From Aedes albopictus (Eukaryota; Arthropoda; Insecta; Diptera; Culicidae): a stretch of DNA of 64,000 nt. The notes below the pieces were generated by a model. It was given only the letters and a program-made list of their open reading frames with translations. It was not told the origin of the DNA and made no database searches. Numbering within the stretch: the first letter of the stretch is position 1; every line of letters starts with the position of its first letter. The translations under genes were made by a program, and so were the position numbers. The stretch spans positions 4,317,977-4,381,976 of the forward strand of contig NC_085137.1 of assembly GCF_035046485.1 (NCBI RefSeq), in the 5' to 3' direction. Positions 13,304 through 28,300 of the stretch are shown here, in pieces.

Positions 13304-13319
13304 ATGATGTCCCCCGCTA
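13304..13319 (+). CDS. Rel1: Rel1 coding exon 1 (start codon exon)
   Basis: The first ATG is the first of a tandem ATGATG and encodes MMSPA plus one base, ending at a consensus donor A|GTAAGA. That frame is open back to an in-frame TGA near 13175 with no earlier ATG, so this start is the only AUG choice. The one leftover base joins the two leading bases of exon 2 to make an Asn codon. The 5' UTR extends upstream; its start is not visible. Confidence is limited by the very short coding part. Confidence 0.5.
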
Positions 13320-16300
13320 GTAAGATTCGCACAAGAAGCAACGGGGGGTTGCTTATTTTAGATCACTCACCCGCATCGGTGATCTTTGTTTTGTGTGTAT
13401 TTACCACCAGCCGCCAATGCAATGTTCGATTCGATTTATTCCCTTTTTCTCATGTGCAAGGCAATAAACTAATCCAAGTCGGCTGGTTGCCGTTTTCTAC
13501 GCCTACTGCGCGGGGACGCGGACTGCGGTGACGCTGATGGTGATCGTTATGGCGACGTGAATCTAAATCGTCCGGGAAACTTTCGCTTGCTTTGATGCAA
13601 TATTAACACTAATCGGTTGTACGGTAAATCAAGCCGGTCGTAAGAGTCATTTCCTATATTCGCGATTCGAGATTCAAGGTTGACCATCTGGGCTGGTCGG
13701 TTGAAGGGCAGAAACAACTGAAGAATTTCATAGGAAATTTCAAATGAAAGCTTCCGAACTCCTTCGAAATCAAAATCTCAGCTCATGGTGGCGGTCATTC
13801 ACTCAAATTCTACAATCAGGTACACAGGCGTCCTCGACAAGTTACATAACGCATTAGAGCCACACCCCTGATCAAACGTTACGGCCCATACAAAATTTAA
13901 GATTTTCTAAAGAAACGCTTGTTACGTAATCATTAGACGCCACCTTATCGATTATTCAGCCCCATTTGAATGATTCTTACTCACGCAACCCCAACTTCCT
14001 AGTTTCTTACCGGGGTGAAAGCCAAACAAGCTTTAATGGCCACCTAGTGGGTGGATTTTACCACCCGCATTCCATTCTTTCTCACTCCACTTGCACACAG
14101 TTCTATGTACTACAACTACCAAGAAGGTGTGATTGAAATATTTTTCTCTTTCCGTAATCATTTCTCCAGGCCAGACCATGGATGTTCGCCATGTTCGCCT
14201 CCCCACTGAGTTATGCATGTCTGATTACCTGGAGCCATAGGTAGTACTTAAATCCATCGTAGTAGTCCGAGTGCCATACTAGAGGGGTAAACAATAACCC
14301 ATTGTTGACCTAGAGTCTGAATATTTTCCTCGTTTGGTTTCCAATTTGACTGTTCAACGATACCTTAAGGCGTTGGAATCATCATCATCACTCAAAAATG
14401 TAAAATATATTTATTTTTTTTTAAAGAAAATACACACTTTTTTATTGGATTGTTATTATTGAGTAGCAGTGATTTAAAGATCAATATTTTTGTCCTTCAA
14501 AGCTTTTAAATTTTCATATGGAAAGTTCTATTTAACTATTGGAAAACAACGGAAAATCTCAGTCATATCTAAACTTCGGAAAGTATCGCACCAGTATGAA
14601 ATGGGTTACCAGGGAAAATACGACCTAGCTTAAACAACAGAAACGATTCTCAAAATTCCAAACATTCCTCGCATTCATTTGGCCGCCACGCGTGCCGCCC
14701 GCCACGGGTGTAATCAACTTTTACGACCACCAGTCGCACATATTTCCCACGCTACTTATGTACATATGTCTTTCTCTCATCAACCCCCTTCGTAATCATT
14801 CTTTGCTTTCTTTCCCGCAGATGATCCCAGCCTGCCGGATCTACCCAACAACCTCATAGTGACGGATGACATTTTGGACCTTATCAGTAAGTACACTCAA
14901 TTCGGACCCTTTCCAAAAACAACAACAAAAATGCAGAAAAGTGCAGCAAACAAAGTGGCAGCAGGCGTGGATCACTGTGACACGTTTTACCGGTTGTTAG
15001 GCAACAACGGAACGGCCGCCGGCGCGCCGTTACACTTGAGCTGGGTACACCACGACCCAACTTGGTCTACCTACTTTGACAACAGCCATCTCTGTTGGTT
15101 GACAAATGGCTTTCGACTAGACGGATTGGTGTCTGACTTTTCGGCTTTTCGGTGACTTTCAGTTGCAGCGACAAGTTTTCTCTCTACCTATATAGGGTTC
15201 AGGTTCAAGGCGAATCGAAATACTCGTTCGGTACTCTAGCGCGACGAAGAAGGTGGCACTGACCGAGATTCGATGTTTTTGGCTCGTACGATTGGGCATA
15301 GTAGGCGCTTAGTTACGATGTGGATAAACTAACGGCTAGACGTTACGGTCAATTTTGAACGGCGCGGAATTTAGCATGTCTGTGAAAACAATAATTCTTG
15401 TTAATATAGATTAGAGAAGAGAAGGAGGAATGATGACTAATTTGTATTTGAATTTTACCACAAATTTGCAACCGATTTGTTTGTATAATTCAAATACAGT
15501 ATGAAATAGTTCAGTTTTGAGGGTACTCCGAAATTCTTCGGTTTCTTAAACATCAGTAATATTGACCCAGTATGAAGAAGTGTAATGCACAGTAATGCTG
15601 TGCTTCTTATGATATTTTAAATTTGAAGAACTTAGTGTTATACCTAAGTAGGTGCTAAATTTTTGAATCTTCATGAAAAAGTTGTTGATTTCAGTACTTA
15701 CGTCTGTTGGTAAATGAAAAAAATGAAAGTATCCTCAATTTGCCATTTTACTGAAACGTTTAACTTTCCAGAATTCTGCAAAATTCTGAATCTCAGTATA
15801 CCCATTTCTGAATCTAAGAGATGATCTGTCGAAATTGTGTTAGTGTGTTAAGTGTTTTAGTCAAAAGTAGGCCATTCTGAAGTCGTTTTTTTTTTCTTTT
15901 TTTTATACCCTCCGCTGACCCCCATACCAAAATGCTCGCACAGAGAGCAATCTGGTGATGGACACTTACTAAATTAAAATTAGAAACAAAAAACGCGGGA
16001 CTTAGTATTACAAAGGAGATAAGGTGAAATCCCAGTGGAACATAGTTCCTTTGAAGGGATTCACACTAAAAACAAATAACGAGAAAAACTAACAACTAAC
16101 GTTCTTTTAAATGAGTGAGACTTTATGTGGCTGACAACTATTTAACTACTGGTATTTACAATAACAATAAAAATAAAAAAAAATAAAATAAAATAAAATA
16201 AAAATGAAAATGAAAATGCAGGTAAAAAATAGCAGAGCCAGAAAAACCTACATACAAATGAAAATGAAGAAGGTTGACATGATTAAAGGAGATATTCATT

Positions 16301-19300
16301 TACATTCCGTGTTATGTACTGCTTTAGTTTGCAAAGTTGTTACGGGAGATTCTTTGTCAATCATTTTGAGAAGTTCTCTAGCTTTTTTTGGAATCTGCTT
16401 TCAACAATTTGCTTCGCAATCTTTTGAAATTTATTCATAATTTTGGGAATTCACCCTTCTACTCATCCAGCATTCTCTGAAAACTCTTTTAATAATTCCT
16501 TGCATAATTATTTCGGCAAAGCCGCTGTGAATTTCTTGGCTAATTCATTTGTATATTTTTTCGGCAATTCTTCTGGGGCACCCTCTGCAGTTCATTCGTG
16601 CATGTGTTCTGAAAATGCTTTGGGTATTTCTTTAAGGACTGTATCGGAAATTAACTATAAACGTTCAAAATCGCCTGAAAAATAATCTGTTCGAAATAAA
16701 CATAACTTTATTTTTGGAGATACTATATAAATCTCTTAAATAAAGAATGGCAGTTCTGATTTTCAAAAAATAATCTTTTAACTTGGACTTTTATCTCAAA
16801 GATTGCACATATGTTTTTAAAATTTTGGACACCTCCTGAAAATTTAAAATTGCGAAATCTGTGGGAAAATAGTCAATTTTTTCTCTCATTTTTGCGCAAA
16901 TATATTCTTTTCCAGAATGCTCATGATAAAGGAAAATTATTTTTATCAAGAAAAATTCCCTCCGCAGTTTAGGACAATTCTTAAAAATGAAAAAAGGGCC
17001 ATTTTTCGAGGAACTCTTTTTTTATGCGTCTTCAAATAAATAATACATAAAGTTGAAAATTTGCATTTTTTTCGATTGGGTATGTATTGAAATCTAATGA
17101 TGGCGTAGTTTTAACAGAGAACGGATTTTTTTAACCTCTGAAGATATTTAAAACAGAGCGTCAAAGTTCGACCAAAAAGTAGGTGTTTTTTGAAATAGAC
17201 CATATTTTTGATGTTGGATGTTTTTCTATCCAAAATAAGAATTTTAAAAGTCGGTATTGAGTAATATGTTATGTGTACATAACTGCTAGTAATAATCATT
17301 ATTTCCCAGATTTTTCCCCGTACAAATTTTTTTCGCTACAAACTATTGAAACGCTACAAAAATTAAAAAAAATGCAGTTTTTACAGATTGTTATTTTGTG
17401 TGGTATACTCATAGAACCATATTTTCAATAATACTAAACATTTTCCAAATTTCTTCAAGCTGTTCTAAACTTAACTTCACAATAGATTTCATAGAAGAAC
17501 CGAAATAAAAAGACCAACTGTGCTTCGAGATAGAGCATTTTGAATGTTTATAGTTAATTTCCGATACAGCCCTTATCAATGCCCTTCGGCAATTTATATG
17601 AGGAGCCTTTCGGTGATTTCTTTGAAAATTTTGCGAATTCCTTCTACAATTCTTATGAATTCTTTAGACAATTTCTCAGAAAATTCTTCAGCAATGCTTT
17701 CGAGAATCCCCGCAGTGGTCTCTTTTGGAATTTCTTTCTTTCAGCAATTCCATTGTAATTCCATTTTGTAATTTCAACATTACTCTCGATTACTTTGAAA
17801 GTTTCTCGGGAAAATATCTTATTTTGAGAAATTTCTTTAAAAAATTCTTTGGCAATTCTTTCAGAAATCCTTTGGCAATTTCTTTTGAGGAGACCTTCAG
17901 CAATTCCTTTAGGAATATTTCAGTCATTGTCCTTGAAAAGTCTATCGGTATTTTCTTCGGAAATTTGTCGAGCAATTCTTTTGGAAATCTTTTGAAAAAT
18001 TTCCCCGGCCTATTTGTTCTGGCTTACTCTCACAATAATTATTTTGCGAATTCATGCGGAAATTTTCTTTTGAAATTTCTTCGACAATTTGATTTGAACC
18101 TTTTTTGACAATTCCTTTGGCAATTCTGATTGGGATGTCTTTGAAATTTTTTTCGGCAACTTTAATGCAAACTCCTTCGGAAATTCGGAAGGCATTTTTC
18201 ATGGATTTTCTTTTTTTGCTACGAAAATTCTTTTAGAAATTGTTTGGGCAACTCCAATTTTTTTTTTGAAAACTCCATCAGCAATTCCAATAAGAAATTA
18301 ATAAATTTTCGAAGAAATTTGAGAAATGTAGATAGGATTGGCCAAAGGAATTCACAAAGAATATACCGAAATAAGAGTGGACGGAATTCCTAACTTTCTT
18401 GCCTATGAAATTTCCAAATAAATGGTGTTCGTTAGCCTATGAAGTTTGTTAGGAAAATTTGAAATGAATGCCGAAATTGCCGTAAGAATTAACGAAGAAA
18501 TTTATAAAATATTTGCAATATAAACTTCAGCAAAACTACTAATGCAACACAAACAAAATCCAGCGAAGTTGCCGAAGAAATAGCAAACAATCGATGGAGT
18601 ACTAGATTGAAAGTAGTGAGATGAATGTTTGTACAACATCTCTGTTTCTGCAACGAAATGTAGCTAACAGAAATCATAATTTTCTTGCCTAATTTGTTGC
18701 TCTATAAGCAAAACATTGGGTAACTGTTTTGTTGAAGAGGCAAGAAATGGACAAAACATTGTACATAATTCCTTTTGTAATTTATTCATCAATGCCATGC
18801 GGTGTTCCGTCAGCAACTCTTTTGACGGATCTTTCGATAATTCCTTTGAAAACTTTACAAAGTTCTTTTTGAGAATCCTTTCTGTTATATCTCTAGACTG
18901 AAATGCTTTTGGGAATAATTCTAGTGGTCTCTTTCGAAATTTCTTAGGCAATTCCATCTGAACTTGCTTTGCAACTTTCTTTAGTAATTCAACAATTTTT
19001 CAAAAAAATTCTCAGAAAAAAACCTTTGAGGTTTTACCTTGGGAGTTTCTTTAAAAATAATTTTACAATTGCTACAGAACTTCTTCGGCAATTCATTAGT
19101 TTTTTTATTATTATTTTCTCTTTTTTTGTGAATTTCAACAATGACTTATTCTTAACACATTCTGAAATAGCTTTGGAAATTTATTCAGAAAATTCTTAAT
19201 CAACTCCTTCACTAATTTTCATGAGGAGTTCTTCAACAGTTCCCTTAAGAGTAGCTCTGACGTTGTCATTGGGAAATAGTTCAATAATGCAACCGGAAAT

Positions 19301-22300
19301 TCCTCACGAAATTCTTGGAATTATCTTCGACAACTCCATTGGAACCTTTTTCGAATATTCCTGCCAATTGCCAGGCAATTTGGATAGGAATATCTTTGAA
19401 AATTTCATTGAAGTTGCCAATGATTTTTTTATTTTTAGGCTGATACAAATTTATTTTTCACTTTTTGTCTCCCCCCCCCCCCCCCCTTCAAAAATTTTTG
19501 GCTGGATTTTGCATTTTGAGGGGGCAGACGAAAAATATTTATCAGAATTTCGGGTTTTGCTAAAAATTCTTTAAAAAATCCGATGAGTTTTTAATATTTT
19601 TCAGATTAAATGCTTTATTATTTTTATCCCCCCCCCCTCGACCAGCCGAAGGGTTGTGGGACAAAAAGTGAAATAAATATTTGTAACGGCCTTATTTAAT
19701 TGAGAATTTGGATTTTCTCAAGCACTTTTTGTAAATTTCTTCATTTTTCCAGATTCCTTGTTCATAATCACGATTCCTTCGAAAATTCCATTAGCAATTC
19801 CAATTGAGAATTTCTGAATTTCCAAAACAATAGTCAGAGATACTTTCAGAGGAATCCACAAAGATCATATTATCTAACCAGCCGAACCAGGAATTTGGTG
19901 CGAGCAGAAATCGATTCTTCTTCAAATTCGATGTATGGATCTGATGATCTACACAGCGCACCACTTCTGAAGTTAGGCCCGACAAATAAATTTGAGAAAA
20001 AAACGGCTTTCGCTAACACCAAATTCCGGGTTTCAACTGGATTGATAATACCAAAATAACTTTGGCGGAATTGTTAATAAATTGCCGATGAAATTTAAAA
20101 AAAATGACCGAAAGGATATTTAATATATGAAGTTTTCAAAGAAAATATGTAACAAACAATTGTATGATTTTCCAATGAAAATGCCGTAGAAGTTAACGAA
20201 AGAATTTCTAGAAACATTACCCTAAGGAATCCCCAAAGGAATAATCGAAACAGTTTTCGGAAGAATAAATATAAATACAATACATTACTAAAGATTTACA
20301 GAAGATATCTTGATAAAATTGCCAAAGAAATACTCAAAGGCATTACAATTGGTATTGCCAAAAGAATGTACAATTAAAATCACCAAAACATCATCAAAAA
20401 AAAGTGTCATACCGGCGAAAAGCCTTACCGAAGGATTTCAGCAATATCAGCGGAAGAAATTCTTTAAAAATTGACGAACAAATTTCAAATGTTTCACTGT
20501 AGATAAAGGTTTTGTCAATATAAAACAAAAATATAATAAAAACAGCGAAGGAACAACTGGCGAACCTGTTTCCAGAGAAATGCTGAACTCAATATAAGGA
20601 AAACAAAATATTTACATTGAAATTATTAAATCAAGTATTATACACATTGCTATACAGTGACCGGCACTTAAAAAGATGCATTATAAAGGGTAGCATCCAT
20701 TTATTACGAAACGCTAAAATTGCCAATAGGGCCCTAAAGTCCTGCTTAAGTTCTTGGTTTAAACCACAAACAATAGTCCACGAATACATATTTACTCATT
20801 TTTCGATGTGTTTATTGATTAAGTTTGAAAATATATATCTTTTTGATCTTGTGTCTCGCCCCTTGCCTTAAACTCATGATTTGAGTAAATTTTTGTTACT
20901 GTGTACGTTAGATGGGAACATTTTAAAATCCCCAGCGTGAACAATGTCGAATTCCATCACGTCAAGGTTGACCTCCAATGTCAAACTAGAACTGTTTATC
21001 GTTTTACTGAATTCGATTCTTTCGTTTGTCGAGTTCGGGAAAAGTACTGTTGCGATAAAAATATCATGCTTGATAGTACTGTTCAGTAAAAACGGGATTT
21101 TGTCATTATTTAGGGGCCGTATGATATGCTAAAAAAGATCAAGTCTTTTCAGAACCATTTTTATTTTTTATTTTTGTGAACTTTGTTACCAGCCACCCTA
21201 TATAGAGATAAGTGACATTTCAACACACGAACACCAGTGCGAATTTTTCCTCACACAAAAATGCACGCTAATTCAAAGGCTATTCAAATTTCATATGCAA
21301 ATATTACCCAATTGGATTGGGTAAAACGGGTAAGTAGTGATAGAACTAATGTTCGGGGTAAGAGTGCAAATGTTTTCCTCACAGTTTTACAACTACATCT
21401 ACAAAAAAGGCATGCATATTGCGCATTTCCCACCCCACTGGACCCAATTCGCAGTAAGTATAAGTGCGAAATCGTGAATAAAACTGCGGTTTTGCATCGA
21501 ATCGTGTCGGTGTCTTCTGCACACTTATTCTGCATATAGTAATGAATAAGTGCGCTGAAGACACCGACACGATTCGATGCAAAACCGCAGTTTTATTCAC
21601 GATCCCGCACTTATGCTAACTGCGAATGGGGTTCAGTGGGGTGGGAAATACGCAAAACATTTGAGCGTGATTATGGGATTTTGACGTTTCTTGGCCTTGT
21701 TGTTTTTACAATTTCTGTAAGAGGAAAAGAGAAGAAGAGAATTTCATGCAGTGCCCTATAGACTAGCTTCCCCAGCAAACATTGCCCTGCCCACTGCGTT
21801 ATTTTTGGTGTTCCAAGGCCTAGTTTCCTCGAACAATAAAAAAAACTCAGTTTTTTTTCTTCGTAACATGTTTTTACCACATAATGGGTAGTACACTGAT
21901 CGCAAGAAATGTCCTGGCCTATCTCGATGCGTGGAAAATTCAGGCAAAGAATCGCTCAAGAAATGAAAAAGCGTCGCTTTATTCCGGATCTTCCGGATCC
22001 TAGTACGGTGCTGTAACGAAACGTCAAATCAAATGGGGCTTGCTGTGTTAAATTTCTTGACCATTCCGGTCAAGGAAAAATAATGCACTGAACGAAAATT
22101 ACTTGAGCGATTCCGTTTGAAGTGCATACCTCGCATAAAGGTCCTTTCAAAGGATGGTAACAATCATCCGCTCAATTTTGTCGTAAAACAGTGAACCTGC
22201 AGAACCACATGTTCGTTCCATAGAAAAGTCCCACTTGACAATTGGCACAGTTGACATTAGTCATCTGAACGATTACTAGAACATGCAGCAGCTGTCGCAT

Positions 22301-25300
22301 CATATATCCCGCCAACCACTGCCGTTTGTTTGGTGCCCTAAACGACTAGACAACATTAATTACTGCTCCGATGATGCGTTGAATAACGCCTGTCACTCGA
22401 TACCCACTTTGCAGCATTTCCCCAACCATCAATTCTCCACTGTTTTGTGAATCATCTCACTCGATGATCATCGAAAGTTGAACCCCGCCGCAATTGAGTT
22501 GCGTTGATCGCACTGCCAATCTTTTGGCCGGTACTACCTAGCCTACAGAAAATAATCAGTGACTCAATGTCTGCTTCAAGGCCCCCGCTCGCGCGTTCGC
22601 TCTTCTAGCTAGGAGTAACCGTTTCGACTGATTTCTTGGAAATTCTTAATGACCGACCAAACGCCGTTTACTCTCGTGCCACCGCGCCGCAGACGCGACG
22701 CGCCCATCTCCCAGGTACCAGACTTCACGAACCAGTCTCAGAACTATCTTAAAACAATTACGTCATTAACGAAAAGGGGACTTAAGAAGAAAAAAGTCGA
22801 AAATTTGGCGACACTTTTCTCTCTCAAAACAAATCACTCGTCATCGGTTTGACGACGAAGACGACGACGAAGACGACGACGAAGACGACGACGACGAGAT
22901 CGCAGCAGGCTTGCCGCGTGTGCGCCATCATTTTCAGGGTTTGCCTTTCTCGTGCCAACGTTCAACAAAGTTGTACCGAAAGGCTAGCATTTCACTTCAA
23001 TAATCTATTTTCTAGAGAAAGGTCAAATAATTAAGTCCGATCGATGAAGCTCGACGAACTGAGCAAATGTTACAAAACCCTATTCCATTCCAAACATTTT
23101 AAGAAAAGTGCGAAGTTTACTGCTGTGTGGATTGGCAAGCTTTTTTCGCTTTTCATCTTCGCGGATAGGGAGTACCCCGCGCTCTACCTAGTAGGCGTCA
23201 ACCCGGGTGAATGATCATGTTTTGAACACCACCCTGGCCTACTGTGACTGTGAATAGAGTGGTGGCGACCGTAAATCCTTTTTTCACAGTGTGAGTCGGT
23301 ACACCTGATGAGACCTGAGCCGAGAGTGCGTCCCATCCACCATCAACGAGCGGCGGGTGACGCGGCGTGAAACACTCGCGGATTTATTTTCGTATCACAC
23401 GATCATGCTGAAAATCACGTTTTTTCGTTTGTCGCCAGATTTTCTTCGTGTTTTTCCTGTTTTCCGGTTTCGCGAGCTATACCTTCTTCGTAAATTGACG
23501 AAAATTTTGCACGTCTCCGTTGAATGAGTTTTCCTTTTTTTCCGTTTCGTGAATTTTCTCTGTCACGAACAACGACGATGCGTTCAGCATTATTTATAAA
23601 CATTTCCTGACGTTGTTGCGTCATGAAGCGCGTTCGTTTTCCCTTTCGGACACATCACTATAGTATACGAGATCGTCGTGTATTCGCTCGAATGAGTTTT
23701 GGCAAGCTAGTGATTTGTCGTCTCTCAGTGATTGGCAGAATTTGTTGATTTTTTTCTCAGAAGATGTCAGTTTGAGTTTCTGTTTTTTTTTTCTTTTTGT
23801 GTTTTTATTTCTTTTCCCTTTGTTTTTGTTTTAGTGAATGAACTCTACGCTTGGTTGTAAATCTGTCAATTTGGACATCCATGTACACCTCCGCTTTGAT
23901 GTTTGTCTAACGGAGATGTCCATAAACGAGGTGAGCCAAGATTTGAGTGCCTCCTGCTGGGAGCATTATGTTTTTTTTTTTTATTTTTTTTATTTAAAAA
24001 AGCATTTGTTCATACAATATTTTGAAAATAAGCTTATGGACGGCTTATGTAGTCAGGAAAACAGACGGGTCTGTTCTTAAATGCTTATCTTAAATAATAG
24101 CTCGTTAGAATCCCAAGATGATCGCCACAACGACCGACTCTTGTACGTACTCATGATTTTAAGTGCACAAATCTGAAGAATACCTAAATTTCAAGCTTAT
24201 GACAAGTGAGCATGAACAAAATAAAAATCACATCATCGTTAGAAGTGCGATGATACATATTGAGATTTGTGCATTTGAAGTTCTGGTTTCATGGTGAACT
24301 GGGATTCTAAGATGTTTGTAAACTAAAACAAGCATCATGAAAATCATATTTAATTCTTAACATGTATCACAGTGGAAACATTTTTTGTGAAAAAGTTTCA
24401 CGACACGTCACGTCAGTTCATTGACAGTAAACCGATTAAATGGTCGTTAAATAGGAGGTTCATAGTGACTAGATCGCATAATCACAGTTGGCGATGATTG
24501 CTCTTATGCAGCTACTTTTGTTAGTAGGGAAACTATCCCCCTTACGCCCACCGCGTGTTCTTGACTATCTTACATCCAATGGAGCTGATTTTTGTGTGTA
24601 GCTATAATGATCTTCCAAAAATCAATAAAATTGTATACCTGTTTTTTTTTTTTTTTTTTTGAAGAAAAAAGTCCGAAGATTACTAATCTAATTTACAGAA
24701 AAAAAAAGTGGAAAAGGAAGATATTTCTTATTTGAAAAATTATCTAATTTGAAGCGTACGAAATTATATGGATCACGATCTGGGACTATGGCATCAGCTG
24801 ATTAACTACCATGCGCCCCCTTTTCGAATCATTGCTGCTGAGATTCTGCTGAGGCTCCTAGCATTTTAGTTCAAAGCGTAAAATTGCAGGAAGCGTTTAA
24901 AATGCTTAGGCAGTACCCACAAAAGTTTAATTTGTAAATAAACTTTAGGTGATATTTTAGAAACAAAGATTTATTGTTTTTTAAATTCCCTAGTGATTGA
25001 TCAAGTTACACTACATATATCTGACATTTCAAGCCACAAAGTCAGTTCAGGACAGTCTTGATAGAGATCACAGTCATTTGAACCTTTTCGTTGATATTCG
25101 GCCTCCTTTGTCTCCGACATTTGCCACACAAGCAATCAAACTACTGTACGAAACAAAAATGTCAAACGAATGCACTTCACCACGATGATAGCGGCTTCGG
25201 CAGACGGTTCGGCTTTTGTTATTTCTGTCTTCTTCTTTCATAATAAGAGCTATGTTGGCCATGTATGTGTCGCATTCAATGCAACATGTAAGAGTAAACT

Positions 25301-28300
25301 AATATTAACATTCATAATCGAAATCGGAATCGGTAGAAAAAGACAAATATCATCGTGTCAGATGACATTGATTTGACCCTTTCTTATGTTTATTGATCTT
25401 CGTTCCACCCACCAGGGTGCGATGACGTCACGTTTTCGATTCCCGCATCTTATACCAATGTTTAGGGAACACAAATGCATTGTCAATGGGGGAACCCAAT
25501 TGATGTTGGCTGAAAACAATCCTATTGGGTGGGAATAGGGATGTCATATACAGTGCCGTTTCGTTCGTTGGAGGCTCGTTAGATGGGCTGTCTCGATGGT
25601 TGAATGATCACTGGTTGGTGCAAAACCCAACTAAAAAGCACTGTCAATGTCAAAACGAGTTTGACGTCTGACCGCCGTCGCATCGAAAGTCTTGTATACA
25701 GCACGCTTGGTCAAGTATGTGAGTGTTTTGTGACGTATTTTTCGTCACTCGCGTATGTCTAGAGTATTTTCATCAGTTGTCAGTTGCCCCAACGAACGAA
25801 CACGGTCCGATAATCGGGGCGCAGTCGTGACCCAATCAGCGAATCCAGACTGTACGTGGTTCAACCGCTCATGTTGTGTGTAAGGGTACGGCCAGAGGGC
25901 ACTGGATGAAATTCTCTCCTTCTCTTTTACTCTTACAGAAATGTTGTAAACAACAAGGCCAAGAAACGTCAAAAGCCCATATAAAATCAAAACAATGCAG
26001 TGCCCTAGAGTGGACGCGTCACGAGACGCGACGCGGATTTCCCATACGACTTGACAGCTCCTTACTATTGATTGTTATTACTTTGCGTGCAAATTTCCGC
26101 GTCGCGCCGCGTGACGCGTCCACTCTGGTCGGCACCTAAGAGGCACGGTGTACAACATTTAGAAGGTGATACCTTCCGGAAATCTGACAGATTTTTGATG
26201 ACGTAATTCAAATCGTTCAAAGGCATTAACAAAATGATCTAGTACTCCATACCAATTTGATCGCATTAAAGGACGATAAGAACGACGTCATATGTTTACG
26301 TCCAAAATTGATGTTTACATAGGTTAGTAGCCTGCCTTGTGATATTGTATGCCGTGTGTAAGAGGTAACGGTAGCGCACGAGTGTAACAAAGCAAGCTGA
26401 CACCCGACTTTGGCAACGAAATGAAGGTAGTGAAAAGTGTCGAATGTTTACAGGACTGGTTCATGAGAAAGTTTAAGTTAAAAATTCAATGAAAGTATAT
26501 TATAAAAATTGGGAAATTTTTTTATTGAGACTAGGAAAATTGGAAAAACCCATGACAGATCCAATTGGAGATCAAAAAAGGTGAAGCCTCTTTCAAGTAA
26601 CGTGTGAGATGCACAAGCGAAACTTTTATTGAAATAAATCCAATCCAGCGTTTTAAGACCCTTATCTTCATTGATACTTTTATGACTATTTTCAACATTT
26701 TTAAATCGAAATAACCGGAATTCCACGAGAAAAAAAAACTCAGGAAAAATAAAATAAGCAATATCCAGGATAAGCATTCGTTAGAGATTTTCAGCAACAT
26801 TTTCTGGAAAGATCCTTGAAAACATATAAAACATGGAGAAAGCCAAAAGGAACTATTGGATGAATTCCAGACCGATTTCTCCAAGAGTAATGGAGAAACT
26901 CCTGGAGGATAACAGAGGGAACCCTTTCAATAACCTTCAAACTTCGGCAGGATTTCCTGAAGCAATTCCAGAAAATCACTGAGGGCTATAGTATGAATAC
27001 CAAACGATCCATCAGAAATGCCTGTTGTTGTTGTTGTTGAGCAATTTCTGAATAATTTTTGGGAGCAATCGCAGAAGAAATTATTTAAGGAATCTCAGAA
27101 GGAAATCTTGAATTCCAGGACGAATACCATAATGAACTTATTAACACTTTCCAAAAGGATGTTACCAGTCTGGTTTTAACTCTGGTCAAATATTCGGGGC
27201 ACTAGGCTGCCATAAGAGCAAAAAAAAACTCCCATTGTAATCAAAAAGGGTCAATAACTTTGTTTTAGAAATTCATGAAACTTAAAAAGTCGCACACCAG
27301 GATTTGAATCCTGAGTTCAACACACTTTCTCAATAACATTTTGATGACCAATTAGTCTTGTAGAGGTTTTGAGAACCGTCATAAAACCTTATACTTTTGA
27401 TTTTGTTTAGGGAGGGTCCATAAATTACGTCACGCAAAAATTGCCAATTTTCAACCCCCCCTCCCCCCTATGTCACACTTTTTGTATGAGACCTCTCAAA
27501 TTTTTGTATGAGTTGTCACACTTTACTGAACCCCCCCTCCCCCCTAAAAGCGTGACGTAATTTATGGACGTTCCCTTATATGATGGTTCTAAGAACTTCT
27601 TCTAGCCTTTTTGATCCGCTGTTTGAATCCAGGCATGGAATTATTTTACTTTTCTATGTTTTATCTGTCAAATCGGTTCTAGCGATTGCTAGACGCTAAG
27701 AAAAAATAAGTTTTATTTTGGGGTGTCTTGAAAGACGTAAATTTACTTGTTTCAACCTCTAAATTTGTGTTTTAGAAGATGCTCGTATATGTCAGGTTCA
27801 GGACACTTAAAATAACATGATATTTTCTAGGTGTGTTTGACATGTCGCATGTTAACTTTCAAAACTAGTCTAGTCTAGTCTAGTTTAGTCTACACTTCCA
27901 CAACCATTAATTGAAAGAACCCTGGAAAATGATTGTTCTATTGGTTTTCCTTATCATTATCAATGCTTGTAATACATCTGAGATATATTACAAGCATTGA
28001 AGCGACAAGGCCTACTGTTTGTGCAGGGTTTTTCATTGTTATTTAAATCAGAGATCGGGGGCACCTCGTACCAACAGTTCCGTATTCGTGACATAAATTT
28101 GAAATATTAATGCTACAGCGTCCTCCAACATTTCTCATGTCTCCAAACTGCTGGAGTTACTCGTGAACTCCTTGAATCACACGTTAGTATCAGTATAATA
28201 CGCTGCTATACCACTAAAACGGAAGACAGTCACTTTATGTATTACTTCCTATTGGAATCCCTCTCGGATGGCCTAGCGATGTCAGCAAATTATTTCATTC

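Noticed and set aside
14033..14218. Minus-strand 61-codon frame in intron 1
   Set aside because: It has no motif, no splice context, and a length within chance expectation.
17544..18202. Overlapping Phe/Asn-rich and Lys-rich open frames
   Set aside because: They arise from the AT-rich 24-bp repeat field, with complementary frames equally open.
22649..23034. Small frame with PPRRRRDAP and a Thr/Lys run as a gene
   Set aside because: The Thr/Lys part is the GAC microsatellite. No splice sites or known motif support the rest.
27288..27325. GGATTTGAATCC text as a tRNA B box
   Set aside because: No A box lies at the right distance on either strand and the sequence is AT-rich.
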